Made by a program: the position numbers and the translations under genes. A stretch of 64,000 nucleotides of DNA from CAUZWH01 sp965224275 (GTDB lineage Bacteria; Pseudomonadota; Alphaproteobacteria; SHVV01), in the NCBI GenBank assembly GCA_965224275.1, contig CBDCYR010000012.1:1-64000 (forward strand), read 5' to 3'. Under the pieces are notes generated by a model that did not search any database, was not told where the DNA came from, and saw only the letters and a list, made by a program, of their open reading frames with translations. Every line of letters starts with the position of its first letter. Positions within the stretch are counted from its first letter, which is position 1. Shown piece by piece: positions 51,635 to 61,111 of the stretch.

Positions 51635-52960
51635 ATGATTGAGCGTTCGCGTCTGCAGACCATCAACCATCTGGCCGTGCCGATCGTTGGCGGCATGCTG
51701 TCGCAGAATGTGTTCAACCTGGTCGACACCGCCATGGTTGGTGTGCTCGGGCCGACCGCACTCGCGGCCGTTGGCATCGGCACCTTCGCCAACTTCATGG
51801 CGATCTCACTGGTTATGGGAATGTCGTCGGCAGTCCAGGCGATGGCGTCGCGGCGGCTGGGCGAAGGCCGCGATAGCGAAAACGCGGTACCGCTCAACGG
51901 TGGTCTGCTGCTTACGGTGATCATCGGATTGCCAACGCTGATTGGGCTTTGGCTGTTCGCCCCGATCGCCTTACCGATCATCAACGACGACCCCGGCGTG
52001 GTCCGCGAATCGACCCCTTATTTCCTGGCCCGGCTAACAGCGGTTTTCGCGGTTGGTATGAACTTCGCCTTTCGCGGGTATTGGAACGGGGTCAGCCTGT
52101 CGACGGTTTATTTTCGTGTGCTGCTGGTGATGCACGCGATGAATATCGTTCTCAACTATCTCTTGATCTTCGGTGCCTTTGGCTTCCCCGAGCTCGGGAC
52201 GCTGGGCGCCGGCGTCGGGACCGCTATCGCGACCTATGTTGGCACCGCGATTTACTTCGCGGTCGCGCTGCGAATGGCTCGGGCAAATGGTTTCCTACGC
52301 GGCATCCCGGATCCGGCGACGATGAAAACCATGGCCGGTCTCGCTATTCCCGCCGCCCTCCAGCAATTCCTTTTCGCCGCCGGTGTCACGGCGATGTTCT
52401 GGATCATCGGTCAGGTGGGGACAAAAGAAGTTGCGGCCGCCAACGTCTTGGTAAATCTCCTCCTGGTCGCGTTTCTGCCGGGCATGGGTCTCGGTCTGGC
52501 AGCGGCATCGCTGGTGGGTCAAGACCTTGGCCGGGGCGACCCGCTGGGAGCACATAGATGGGCGTGGGACGTCGTGCGCGTGGGGGCGGTGATCATGACC
52601 GCGATTGGCCTGCCCGCGGTGGTTATCCCGACCACGCTGCTATCGGGGTTCATTCACGACCCGGAGGTTATTGCACTTGGGCGCAGTTCGTTGATTCTGA
52701 TCGGGGCCACGATGATCATCGAAGCGGCCGGGCTGGTTCTCATGAACGCACTGCTCGGCGCCGGCGCTGCGCGGCAGGTAATGATTGTTGCGGTCCTGCT
52801 GCAGTGGCTGGTCGGTCTCCCGCTATCGTGGATTGCGGGACCGTATCTCGGATATGGTCTATTCGGCGTTTGGGTATGCCAGACCGGCTATCGCGCCCTG
52901 CAGACGGGTATTTTTATCTGGCTGTGGCAGGCCGGCGGCTGGCGTCACATCAAAATGTGA
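51635..52960 (+). CDS. MATE family multidrug/organic-cation exporter (DinF/NorM type)
   Basis: A 12-helix antiporter expected to expel drugs or metabolites using Na+ or H+ gradients. ATG 51635 gives MIERSRLQTINHLAVPIVGG. Hydrophobic segments repeat along the 441 residues. Typical family stretches are LSQNVFNLVDTAMVGVLGPT, FAFRGYWNGVSLSTVYFRVL, GLGLAAASLVGQDLGRGDPL and LMNALLGAGAARQVMIVAVL. It stands alone between tRNA-Pro and the convergent two-component genes. Confidence 0.92.
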   Translation: MIERSRLQTINHLAVPIVGGMLSQNVFNLVDTAMVGVLGPTALAAVGIGTFANFMAISLVMGMSSAVQAMASRRLGEGRDSENAVPLNGGLLLTVIIGLPTLIGLWLFAPIALPIINDDPGVVRESTPYFLARLTAVFAVGMNFAFRGYWNGVSLSTVYFRVLLVMHAMNIVLNYLLIFGAFGFPELGTLGAGVGTAIATYVGTAIYFAVALRMARANGFLRGIPDPATMKTMAGLAIPAALQQFLFAAGVTAMFWIIGQVGTKEVAAANVLVNLLLVAFLPGMGLGLAAASLVGQDLGRGDPLGAHRWAWDVVRVGAVIMTAIGLPAVVIPTTLLSGFIHDPEVIALGRSSLILIGATMIIEAAGLVLMNALLGAGAARQVMIVAVLLQWLVGLPLSWIAGPYLGYGLFGVWVCQTGYRALQTGIFIWLWQAGGWRHIKM

Positions 52961-52970
52961 CCGGAACTGA

Positions 52971-53609
52971 TCACTGAGGTGCGGGCGTTTCCTCGACGTC
53001 CGCCACACCATACAACGTTGCACTTTCGACCAGTTCGGCGAAGCTAGGCGCCTCCATCTTTTGCATGACGTTGCTGCGATGGGCCTCGACGGTCTTGATA
53101 CTAATGCCAAGACCGGTTGCGATTTCCTTATTGGAGTTGCCCCGCAACATGAGCTGCAAGACGTCGCGCTCGCGCGAAGTCAGGTTTTCGTAGCGTTCGA
53201 TATAAACCCGCCTCGAGGCGTCGTCCTCGCGCTGCTTGGCATCGAGGTCGACGCATTTCTGCACCAGGCTAAGCAACACCTGATTGCTAAATGGCTTTAC
53301 CAGGAAGTCGACCGCACCGCGCTTCATGGCTTCGACCGCGACCGGTACGTCGGCATAGCCAGTGATAATGATGACTGGAATCGAACTGCCCTGGTCTCGC
53401 AACTTGCGTTGAACTTCGGTGCCGCTCAACTCCGGCAATCGCACGTCGAGTACCACGCAGCCCGGATGACCTGGATCGTAGTCGTCGAGGAACGGCTTGC
53501 CCGAACCGTAGCTCTTAACGTCGAGCCCGACCGATTCCACCATCGCGGTCAGTGTTTCACGTAACTCGTTGTCGTCTTCGACGATATATACTCTCGAATC
53601 TTCAGCCAT
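52971..53609 (-). CDS. FixJ-type LuxR-family response regulator
   Basis: DNA-binding partner of the adjacent kinase. The receiver domain (residues 1-120) shows VYIVEDDNELRETL, the phospho-acceptor aspartate in GCVVLDVRLPELSG, IITGYADVPVAVEAMKRGAV and the lysine in DFLVKPFSNQV. The C-terminal LuxR helix-turn-helix is LTSRERDVLQLMLRGNSNKE, IATGLGISIKTVEAHRSNVM. Length (212) is standard for FixJ. The kinase gene ends 58 bases upstream on the same strand. Target genes are unknown. Confidence 0.93.
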   Translation of the reverse strand: MAEDSRVYIVEDDNELRETLTAMVESVGLDVKSYGSGKPFLDDYDPGHPGCVVLDVRLPELSGTEVQRKLRDQGSSIPVIIITGYADVPVAVEAMKRGAVDFLVKPFSNQVLLSLVQKCVDLDAKQREDDASRRVYIERYENLTSRERDVLQLMLRGNSNKEIATGLGISIKTVEAHRSNVMQKMEAPSFAELVESATLYGVADVEETPAPQ

Positions 53610-53667
53610 CTGTCGGTTTCTTCGCTATGTGACCCGCAATAATGTTTCGCTACCGTCAAACATCAAC

Positions 53668-56487
53668 TTAATGGATCGAGAGAATTTCCTGGACATGACG
53701 ACCCAAGACACTCTTCTCGTAAGGTTTCCGAACCATCGCATAGTGTCCTTGATCGACATCAGCCCTCTCGCCATCGAAACCTCGCGCGGACGCAAGCAAG
53801 ACCATTACCTCCGGGTAGCGCGATCGCGCCTCCTCGGCAAGTCGCCAGCCGTTGATTCCGTTGGGCATCACGATGTCGGTGAACAATAAGTCAATTCGCG
53901 AACCATTGGCGAGCACGTCGAGCGCTGCCTCGCCACTATTGGCCCGAAATACATGGCATCCCAACTCTTCAATAAGTTCGGCTGCGGTTTCCAGAACGTC
54001 CGGATCGTCGTCGACCACGAGCACCGTGCCAGAGACCTCGACAAGCTCGGCCTCAGGCGCAGTTATTTCGGATTTGTCCAAGGCCGGCGTGCGATCCCGT
54101 GGCAGGAATAGGCGTACGGTCGTGCCCTGGCCGGGTGCTGTCGTGAGTTGGGCAGCGCCGCGCGATTGCAGGGCAAAGCCGTAGACCATGCTCAGACCCA
54201 AGCCGGTGCCATCGCCCACTTCCTTGGTGGTGTAGAACGGCTCGAACGCGTGTTCAGCGACGGAATCGGCCATACCGTCGCCGGTGTCTTGAACCGCAAC
54301 TGTTACATAATCGCCGGCCGAGACGTGCGCACCGAGCCTGGCAGCGTCTTCTGCCAACAGGCTGGCGTTTTGCGTCGAGATGATAATCTTTCCACCACCG
54401 GGCATCGCGTCACGCGCGTTGATCAGAAGATTAAGGAGGGCGGTTTCAAGCTGTACGCGATCGATCTTGGTGGGCCATGATTGTGCGGTCTTGTCGACCA
54501 CGACGTCGATCTGCGAGCCCAGCGTTTTTTGTGACATTTGCAGAACGCCATCAACCAGTTCGTTGACGTCCGTCGCTTGCGGCCGCAAAGGTTGGCGGCG
54601 CGCAAAGGCAAGCAGGCGCTGGGTAAGCTCGGCGCCACGAGACGCGCCCTTGAGTGCGGTGTTGACCCACTTTTTCAGCGTTTCGTCTTCGAGGCGATCG
54701 CGCAATAGTTCGAGGTTGCCGGTAACCACCATCAGCAAATTGTTGAACTCGTGGGCGATACCGCCGGTCAGCCCGCCAATCGCCTCCAGCTTCTGACTCT
54801 GACGCAGGCGGTCTTCTGCCTGCCGGCGCGCGGTTCGATCAACGATCCCACATTGGTATGCCAGTTCACCTTCCCAGCTAACCAGACGAACGGAAATTTC
54901 GAGCCAAGCCGGCGCGCCATCCTTGCGCCGGCCGCGAAACTCGTAACGCTCCGGGACGTCTTCGCCGTGCAGGCGGTTATCGCGATAAACCCGTAATCGC
55001 TCGCGCTCGGCTGGATCAATAAGATCGTCGATTATCACATCGGCGAGCAGCTCTTCGGTGGTATAGCCAAAGATGTCGGCAAGAGCCTGATTTACGAACA
55101 AGAACCGGTCTTTGCGGAAAACCATGACGCCCTCGATCGATCCCTCGATGAGGTTGCGAAAGCGCGTATCGCTTTCTTTGGCGTCCCGCTCCGCGATCTT
55201 TTGCTCGGTGATATCAACCTGCGTACATTGCAGACAGCGCTCTCCCTGCCAATCAATCACCTGGACCATGACCTGCAGCCAGATCATGGTCCCGTCCTTT
55301 TTGAACCCGCGATACTCGTATAGCGGCGGAACGGAGGGATCGCCGTCGAAGCGCGCCCGCGTGTACAATCGTAAGCGAGCAAGATCGGCGCGATGAACGC
55401 CCGGCTCTATTGAGTCGATCGACAGTAGTTCGTCGATCTCGTCGAAACCAAATATCCGTGCTGCGGCTTGATTGGCGAAGACAGGTTTCCAATCTTGATT
55501 GATGACGACCAATCCCTGGACGGATCCTTCGATCAGATTGCGAAATCTTTCTTCGCTGAAGCGGAGTGCGTCTTGAGCTTCCTTACGCTCGGTGACATCG
55601 ATCGTTATGCCCAACCGCATCGGCTGGCCGTCAACCTTGATGAGCTCGGCCGAGTGCAACCCGTGAATGATGGACCCGTCCCGGGCTCGGAACTTAACCT
55701 CGAAATTGTTTAGCGAGCCATCTGGTAATAGCGCCTCCTGAGCACGCGTGCGCTGGGCCGGATCGTCCCAGATACCGAGCTCAATTGCGGTCTTGCCGAT
55801 CACCTCCTGACGATCGTAGCCAAGTATCTCCGTCCACCTGTCATTGACGCTATACAATTCGCCACTGTCAGCCGAGGCGATGGCAACCATCGCCGGATTG
55901 GCTTGAAAGGCAATGTTGAAGCGTTCAGTGGCGGCGAGCAGTTCCGCTTCCGCTTCTCGCCGGGGGGTAACGTCACGGGCATTTATAACGATCCCACCAA
56001 CGGCGGGATTCTCGGTGAGATCGCGGATTGATGACTCGATGTGGCGCCATTCACCATCGTTCGCGCGCACCCGCGTGACGAGCAGTTCGGTTGGACCATG
56101 AGCGGCCTCGATGTCGGACAACGCGCGGTTTAACGTCAAAATATCGTCGGGATGGACATAGTCGTGAAGGCGCGAGCCGAGCAGGTCATCCTGGCGGTAG
56201 CCCAGACTAGGCTCGACCGACGGACTGCAATATTTGATGATACCTTCATTGGACAAGGTCAGCACAAGGTCTTGGGCGCGCTCCGCCAGGGCACGAAAAT
56301 AGGCTTCGCTTCGTTCGAGCGAGGCCGATTGCGCCGTGAGTTCATCAAGCAATTGGATATTGTAATCTCCAAGCTGAGCGGAGGCTCGAAGGTTGTCGTG
56401 AAGCCGCTTGGCAAGCACCAGAAGAACGCCGCCCCAAGCTGAATAGCGATGAACGGCGCGCGAAGGTATACGAGGTCGGGTTGGCAA
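53668..56487 (-). CDS. Multi-PAS hybrid sensor histidine kinase (cytoplasmic part of a split gene)
   Basis: The 939-residue frame has a coiled-coil start (LLDELTAQSASLERSEAYFR) and four PAS domains at roughly 58-180, 186-300, 310-430 and 440-555. A HisKA domain follows with phospho-histidine in GGLTGGIAHEFNNLLMVV, then an HATPase domain (LNLLINARDAMPGGGKIII, DTGDGMADSVAEHAFEPFYT, GTGLGLSMVYGFAL). The C-terminal receiver has GTVLVVDDDPDVLETAAELI, LLFTDIVMPNGINGW and MVRKPYEKSVL. The only start at the left edge is TTG 56487 within another ORF, and a membrane module lies in a different frame just upstream. A frameshift has probably split one gene. Confidence 0.88.
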   Translation of the reverse strand: MPTRPRIPSRAVHRYSAWGGVLLVLAKRLHDNLRASAQLGDYNIQLLDELTAQSASLERSEAYFRALAERAQDLVLTLSNEGIIKYCSPSVEPSLGYRQDDLLGSRLHDYVHPDDILTLNRALSDIEAAHGPTELLVTRVRANDGEWRHIESSIRDLTENPAVGGIVINARDVTPRREAEAELLAATERFNIAFQANPAMVAIASADSGELYSVNDRWTEILGYDRQEVIGKTAIELGIWDDPAQRTRAQEALLPDGSLNNFEVKFRARDGSIIHGLHSAELIKVDGQPMRLGITIDVTERKEAQDALRFSEERFRNLIEGSVQGLVVINQDWKPVFANQAAARIFGFDEIDELLSIDSIEPGVHRADLARLRLYTRARFDGDPSVPPLYEYRGFKKDGTMIWLQVMVQVIDWQGERCLQCTQVDITEQKIAERDAKESDTRFRNLIEGSIEGVMVFRKDRFLFVNQALADIFGYTTEELLADVIIDDLIDPAERERLRVYRDNRLHGEDVPERYEFRGRRKDGAPAWLEISVRLVSWEGELAYQCGIVDRTARRQAEDRLRQSQKLEAIGGLTGGIAHEFNNLLMVVTGNLELLRDRLEDETLKKWVNTALKGASRGAELTQRLLAFARRQPLRPQATDVNELVDGVLQMSQKTLGSQIDVVVDKTAQSWPTKIDRVQLETALLNLLINARDAMPGGGKIIISTQNASLLAEDAARLGAHVSAGDYVTVAVQDTGDGMADSVAEHAFEPFYTTKEVGDGTGLGLSMVYGFALQSRGAAQLTTAPGQGTTVRLFLPRDRTPALDKSEITAPEAELVEVSGTVLVVDDDPDVLETAAELIEELGCHVFRANSGEAALDVLANGSRIDLLFTDIVMPNGINGWRLAEEARSRYPEVMVLLASARGFDGERADVDQGHYAMVRKPYEKSVLGRHVQEILSIH

Positions 56488-56965
56488 ACAGCGACACGAC
56501 GATAAGCGGGAGCAGGATCAAAACGACACAGGCCCGGGCAACGGTCGGGGCGGCCGTGATGGATAGAATCGTCGCCGAGGCGACGCCTGCCAAGGTGACT
56601 CCGACGAACATTTGATAAGCAGCGGATGGGATAATGAGAAGGAAGCCCGCGGCCGCGCCCCATGCCGCCGAACTGACAATCAGCACAGCGGCGGTGATCC
56701 CACGCAATTTGCGCACGTCGCCACCGATACGCGCCGTCTTCTTGGTTGCCCACCCGCCGATTGCGGTCCGGGCAATAGCGGTAAGCGCAAGGAGCGTTGC
56801 CCAAGGAAAGAGGTATTCCGGTGCAACCACCGACCACAGGATGAAACAAATTGCGGGCAGCGCGAATGCATAGAGCAGCGCGCCCGCGCCGATCTGCGCC
56901 AGCAATGATCGTGTGAGCGCATTATCGAGCGAACTCGCAAACGCGGGTTGCGAGGAATCTATCAT
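56345..56965 (-). CDS. Membrane sensor module, probable N-terminal part of the frameshifted kinase
   Basis: From ATG 56965 the frame encodes five hydrophobic segments: about AGALLYAFALPAICFILW, LFPWATLLALTAIARTAIGG, AAVLIVSSAAWGAAAGFLL, MFVGVTLAGVASATILSI and CVVLILLPLIVVSLFA. After FANPTSYTF the sequence turns basic and unlike a protein domain. The kinase frame supplies a further hydrophobic piece, YSAWGGVLLVLAKRL, just where a sixth helix and linker would be expected. The frames are related by one extra base in the DNA near 56440-56480. AGGAG lies about 11 bases before ATG 56965. Confidence 0.65.
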   Translation of the reverse strand: MIDSSQPAFASSLDNALTRSLLAQIGAGALLYAFALPAICFILWSVVAPEYLFPWATLLALTAIARTAIGGWATKKTARIGGDVRKLRGITAAVLIVSSAAWGAAAGFLLIIPSAAYQMFVGVTLAGVASATILSITAAPTVARACVVLILLPLIVVSLFANPTSYTFARRSSLFSLGRRSSGACQAASRQPSSLRSAWRLQYPIA

Positions 56966-57100
56966 GACGCTAGCTGTCTCCTGGGTGCGTCGCGACAATA
57001 CTAGTAAAGATCAAAGTTTTAGGCTGTGATCACGCGCACAGCAATTCGGGTTAACCCACACGTCCGCACCACGACAATGGTGCAACTCGCAGGAGGCAAC

Positions 57101-57895
57101 ATGGCGGTAGTGCTGCACGATCTAACCGAAGGCGTCGCAACAATAACGCTTAATCGACCAAAGGTTCTCAATGCTCTCGACACCGAGCTTGCGACCTCGC
57201 TGTCGGAGATTTTGCATCAAGTGGAACGCGATCCCGCCGCACGCGTGGTGGTCCTGCGCGGGGCTGGAGACGGATTCATGGCCGGCGGCGACCTTAAGTT
57301 TTTTGCCGGAATGCTCGATCGGGGGCCAGAGGAACGACGCGCGGAATTCCGTTCACTGATACATCGTTTCCATGAATCGGTTCTGGCGATCCGGCGTATG
57401 CCAAAGCCTGTCGTCGCGGCGGTTCATGGTGCTGTCGCAGGCGCTGGACTAAGCATCGCTGTGGCGTGCGATCTAACCGTCGCTTCAGACAACGCCTATT
57501 TCACGCTTGCCTATTGCAACATTGGCACCAGTCCAGACGGCGGGTCGACATTCGCCTTGCCGCGCGTCGTTGGTGTCAAGAAGGCGATGGAAATCGCGAT
57601 GCTGGGTGATCGCTTCGATGCCCAATCCGCGCTCGGATACGGCCTCTTGAACCGCGTTTTTCCTGCTGCCGAGTTCGATGACGAGGTCGCCACACTTGCC
57701 AAACGACTGGCTGGCGGACCCACCGTTGCGCTGGCCCACACCAAACGGCTGATCAACAATTCGCTCGAAGCGACGGTGGAAACAGAACTCGAACGTGAGA
57801 CCGAATCGTTCGCAAACTGCACCGCAACACATGACTTTCCTGAGGGGATCACCGCCTTTCTTGAGAAACGCGCGCCACAATTCACCGGCCGCTAG
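57101..57895 (+). CDS. Enoyl-CoA hydratase/isomerase family protein
   Basis: Crotonase-fold enzyme acting on acyl-CoA substrates. ATG 57101 is chosen for the AGGAGG at 57091-57096; an ATG at 57077 and the frame from 57026 lie upstream of it. Motifs: TLNRPKVLNALDTELATSLS, VVLRGAGDGFMAGGDLKFFA forming the first oxyanion-hole region, VAAVHGAVAGAGLSIAVACD the second, and YCNIGTSPDGGSTFALPRVV. Length 264 is normal. The exact reaction (hydration, isomerisation or other) cannot be set from sequence. Divergent from the kinase genes, convergent with hspQ. Confidence 0.9.
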   Translation: MAVVLHDLTEGVATITLNRPKVLNALDTELATSLSEILHQVERDPAARVVVLRGAGDGFMAGGDLKFFAGMLDRGPEERRAEFRSLIHRFHESVLAIRRMPKPVVAAVHGAVAGAGLSIAVACDLTVASDNAYFTLAYCNIGTSPDGGSTFALPRVVGVKKAMEIAMLGDRFDAQSALGYGLLNRVFPAAEFDDEVATLAKRLAGGPTVALAHTKRLINNSLEATVETELERETESFANCTATHDFPEGITAFLEKRAPQFTGR

Positions 57896-57930
57896 TGGAT
57901 GAAATCCACTAGGCGCTGGCGGCCGGATTT

Positions 57931-58284
57931 CTAGTTGGGTGTAAAGTAGGTCGGCGAGCCGTAGCAGTCGTCGCTGCGATCGCCAAACATTTCATCGATC
58001 CAAGGATGACGGCAGGGCTTGCCGGTTTGGTCAAGGACGAGGTTCTGCTCGGAGACGTAGGCTTCGTAGGTTGTTTCGTCGTTTTCAGCGAGCAAATGGT
58101 AGAACGGTTGATCCTTGCGCGGTCGTTTGTCCGCCGGGATCGACTGATACCACTCCTCGGTGTTGTTAAAGGTCGGATCGACGTCGAAGATAACGCCGCG
58201 AAACGAGAAGAAACGATGCCGCACAATCTGACCAATTGCGAACTTCGCCTGCTGCCCGTTGGATTCGATTCTAGGATCGGTCAT
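57931..58284 (-). CDS. hspQ: Heat shock protein HspQ
   Basis: Small protein that binds hemimethylated oriC DNA and modulates Lon in enterobacteria; role in this organism is inferred from family. The 117-residue product matches HspQ throughout: AKFAIGQIVRHRFFSFRGVI, FDVDPTFNNTEEWYQSIP, DQPFYHLLAENDETTYEAYV, SEQNLVLDQTGKPCRHPWID. Alphaproteobacterial members are of this length. It converges with the enoyl-CoA hydratase gene. Confidence 0.94.
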   Translation of the reverse strand: MTDPRIESNGQQAKFAIGQIVRHRFFSFRGVIFDVDPTFNNTEEWYQSIPADKRPRKDQPFYHLLAENDETTYEAYVSEQNLVLDQTGKPCRHPWIDEMFGDRSDDCYGSPTYFTPN

Positions 58285-58417
58285 GAGGCTAAATAATGCG
58301 AAATCGGCAAAGCCGGGGCAAACGGAAAAATTCCAACCCCATTTTTCGCCCCCAGCGAGGGCTGCAGAACCATCGACGGATCGCTGCTAAAGCTCCACAT
58401 AAGCGTCGATAGTGCGG

Positions 58418-59344
58418 ATGGCCAGACAGTCCCTTTTAGGCTCCTCGAGCCGCAGTCAGATCGACGCGCCCGGCCTGGGGATTGCCTGCATGATCGGTGG
58501 CGGATTGCTCATTTCCGTCAATAACGCCGTTCTCAAATCCATCTCAACCACCCTCCCGCTTGGCGAAGTCATCTGCTTGCGTGCGCTGGTCTCGGTCGCG
58601 TTAATCGTCGCGGCGGTGTTCGTTCGCGGCCAACTTAGCGATCTGCGTGTCAACCAGCATCGTGTCCATCTGATCAGAGGCCTATTACAGGTCGGAAGTA
58701 TGTTTTTGTTCATCAGCGCGCTGCGCGCACTGCCGCTAGTCGATGTCATGACGCTGGTCTATATGGGGCCGATCATCATCACCGCGATGGCGCCCACCGC
58801 GCTTGGCGAACGCGTTGGGTGGCATCGGTGGTCGGCCGTGATCCTAGGTTTCATCGGCGTTATCGTCATGCTGAAGCCCACCGGTGAAGGCCTCCAATGG
58901 GCCGCGATGCTGCCAGTCGCGGCAGCCTTTTTCGGGGCCACGCGCGATGTTATTACGCGGCGCATGAGCGCCGGCGACACATCGAGTGGAATTCTCTTTT
59001 ACACCAGCTGTATTGTCGCCTTGGCGAGCTTCACGACTCTGCCGTTCGGGTGGCAAGTCCCGTCGTGGCAAGATGCCGCCCTCATCGGGTTGGCCGGCCT
59101 GATCGTGACAACATCTTTATTCCTCATGATCGAGGCGTTGCGGTTTGCCCAGGCGTCAACGGTTTCGCCATTTCGATATGTCTCGCTGATCTGGGCCGGT
59201 CTACTTGGATTCTTATTTTTCGACGAAATACCCGACAACTGGACCATCGCCGGCGGCGCGTTAATCGTATTGGCCGGACTTTATCTGATCCACCGCGAGA
59301 CTCGGCGACCCATCCGCACGCCCCCGCCCGATCAGGTAGCTTGA
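58418..59344 (+). CDS. EamA-type DMT superfamily transporter
   Basis: A ten-helix metabolite exporter of unknown substrate, 308 residues from ATG 58418 (GTG 58412 is an alternative). Two EamA repeats are visible: IACMIGGGLLISVNNAVLKS to VMTLVYMGPIIITAMAPTAL, and SGILFYTSCIVALASFTTLP to FRYVSLIWAGLLGFLFFDEI, WTIAGGALIVLAGLYLIHRE. Its last 13 bases overlap the end of a second EamA gene on the opposite strand. Confidence 0.9.
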   Translation: MARQSLLGSSSRSQIDAPGLGIACMIGGGLLISVNNAVLKSISTTLPLGEVICLRALVSVALIVAAVFVRGQLSDLRVNQHRVHLIRGLLQVGSMFLFISALRALPLVDVMTLVYMGPIIITAMAPTALGERVGWHRWSAVILGFIGVIVMLKPTGEGLQWAAMLPVAAAFFGATRDVITRRMSAGDTSSGILFYTSCIVALASFTTLPFGWQVPSWQDAALIGLAGLIVTTSLFLMIEALRFAQASTVSPFRYVSLIWAGLLGFLFFDEIPDNWTIAGGALIVLAGLYLIHRETRRPIRTPPPDQVA

Positions 59345-60291
59345 GCCGACGAGGCCGCTCGCGAGCGGGTTGTGAGGTAGACGCCGCCCAGGACAAGTAC
59401 GATTCCCAGACCGTGGTAGATCTGGAAGACCTCGTCGAGAAACGTCACGGCTAGTAGCGTCGAGAACACCGGAACCAAGTTGATAAACATGGCAGCTACT
59501 CCCGGTCCAACGTGTTGGATTCCCAGATTCATCAGGACGACAGCGCCGATCGAGGCGAAAATCGCGGTGTAGAGAACGGCCCATATCGCTGATCCCTGCC
59601 AAGCAAACGCGCGTTCGTCGTAAGCGATTTCAAGCCCGTAAAAAGGCAGCAGGAGGACGCAGCTGCTCGCCATTATCGTGACCATCATGACGAAGGGGTC
59701 GAGCTCGCGGGGCGCTTTCTTGACCAACACGTTGTAGACAGCAAAGCTCAGCATGCTGAGCGCAATCAGAAAATCGCCGATCACAAATTGAAGATCGCGC
59801 AACAGCGCCAAATCACCGCGGATCGTGATTATTACTGCCCCCAACAGGGCAACACCAACACCGGTGCCTTGGCGCAGGTTGATCGCATCGCGCAGGAGTA
59901 ACCACGCGACCACGACCGTCAACGCCGGTTGGGTCGCGGCGATGACGCCGCCATTGATTGCGGTGGTCGTGAACAGTCCCGCATAGGTCACCGCATGGCC
60001 GGCGACGGCCCAGAAAAAACCAAACCCGAGAACCAGACGCCAATGCGCCACCAGGATGGGGAGCTGGCGACGCAGTTTCGGGTAGACAAACGGCAGGGCG
60101 ATCAGCGCGGCTACCAAACAACGCCAAAATGTCAACGCGATCGGCGGAATCTCGGGGCTGATGGCCCGGCCAATGGTGATATTGCCGCCCATGCACAACA
60201 TCGCGGCCGTGAGCAGCGCGAAAGGCAGCCACGCGTGGCGAGCGATGGTCGCATGGATATCCCGGCCGGAACTGCGCTCACCTTCAGTCAA
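59332..60291 (-). CDS. EamA-type DMT superfamily transporter
   Basis: A second ten-helix EamA protein, 319 residues. Features include PFALLTAAMLCMGGNITIGR, LTFWRCLVAALIALPFVYPK, AVAGHAVTYAGLFTTTAING, and MFINLVPVFSTLLAVTFLDE, FQIYHGLGIVLVLGGVYLTT. The start is TTG 60291; the stop of the DsbA-fold gene lies just before it, so translation may be coupled. It converges with and overlaps the other EamA gene by 13 bases at the stops, but the two are too different to be a recent duplication. Confidence 0.9.
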   Translation of the reverse strand: MTEGERSSGRDIHATIARHAWLPFALLTAAMLCMGGNITIGRAISPEIPPIALTFWRCLVAALIALPFVYPKLRRQLPILVAHWRLVLGFGFFWAVAGHAVTYAGLFTTTAINGGVIAATQPALTVVVAWLLLRDAINLRQGTGVGVALLGAVIITIRGDLALLRDLQFVIGDFLIALSMLSFAVYNVLVKKAPRELDPFVMMVTIMASSCVLLLPFYGLEIAYDERAFAWQGSAIWAVLYTAIFASIGAVVLMNLGIQHVGPGVAAMFINLVPVFSTLLAVTFLDEVFQIYHGLGIVLVLGGVYLTTRSRAASSAQAT

Positions 60292-60293
60292 CG

Positions 60294-60950
60294 TTAAGGT
60301 CTTTTATCTTGGCTACGTAGGCCACGCTGATCGAGGCGCCAACACAGAACATCAAGCCGGTCCTGACCAAAAAAGGGCTCGCCCTCGAACACACAGGTGG
60401 GAACACCCCAGTGGCCGGATTTTTCCAAAGCGTCGCCATTGGCAGCGATTACCTGATCGTATCGAACCCCATCGGCGGCAATCGAGGATTCGAGGCTGGC
60501 GAGATCGAGACCCGCACGCTTGGCGGCGTCACGCAGGTTCTCTTCGCGCGACCAATCTTGGAACTTGCCGCTCCAAATCGTGCGGGAGATCTCGTCCGCA
60601 AACGCAAATCCTTGCCCCTGCTCGGCGGCCGCCACACCCAATCGTGAGAGCCGGTGAATGTAGGGCTGTTCGTTTGCCGCGCGCATCGTCCCAGCCTCAA
60701 AGGCGACCGGGTCAGGATTGGGAAACGAAAAATCGGCCCCGAGAAATTCGGCAACACGCTCGGCGTCCATACGAATGTAGGCAATGGCCGCCGGGTTACC
60801 GAATTTGTCGGGAATGCGAATTGCCATCGGCAAGACCGGTCGAAACTGCATATCGACATCAAAAGTTTTGGCGATCCCGATAAGCCGCGACGTCGCCAGG
60901 TAGGAGTAAGGGCTGCGGAAGGACCAAAAAACATCAACGCGGGACGGCAT
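60294..60950 (-). CDS. 2-hydroxychromene-2-carboxylate isomerase / DsbA-fold protein
   Basis: A thioredoxin-fold, glutathione-S-transferase kappa-like protein of 218 residues. The start VDVFWSFRSPYSYLATSRLI has the SPYSY glutathione-site motif used by HCCA isomerases in place of the CxxC of DsbA; SGHWGVPTCVFEGEPFFGQD is the C-terminal cis-proline motif with the usual GVPTFV form altered to GVPTCV. Such enzymes act in naphthalene-type aromatic degradation or glutathione metabolism; no aromatic pathway is adjacent, so the role is open. It is followed immediately by an EamA gene. Confidence 0.87.
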   Translation of the reverse strand: MPSRVDVFWSFRSPYSYLATSRLIGIAKTFDVDMQFRPVLPMAIRIPDKFGNPAAIAYIRMDAERVAEFLGADFSFPNPDPVAFEAGTMRAANEQPYIHRLSRLGVAAAEQGQGFAFADEISRTIWSGKFQDWSREENLRDAAKRAGLDLASLESSIAADGVRYDQVIAANGDALEKSGHWGVPTCVFEGEPFFGQDRLDVLCWRLDQRGLRSQDKRP

Positions 60951-61111
60951 TGGTGGATATCTCCGTTTGATTCTCGGCTCATGGATGGTCTGATCGAACG
61001 TGCCGCACTTTACGTCGGGTTTTGCAGCAACGGCCAGCGTGAAGCGGCGCGGCGCGAAAACGTCAACAGGGTGCGGATTTCGACAACCTCAACATTGGCA
61101 AGGACAAACTC

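Noticed and set aside
58418..60291. The two convergent EamA genes considered as an inverted duplication
   Set aside because: Their proteins share only family-level similarity, and the nucleotide sequences show no inverted identity beyond the 13-base overlap.
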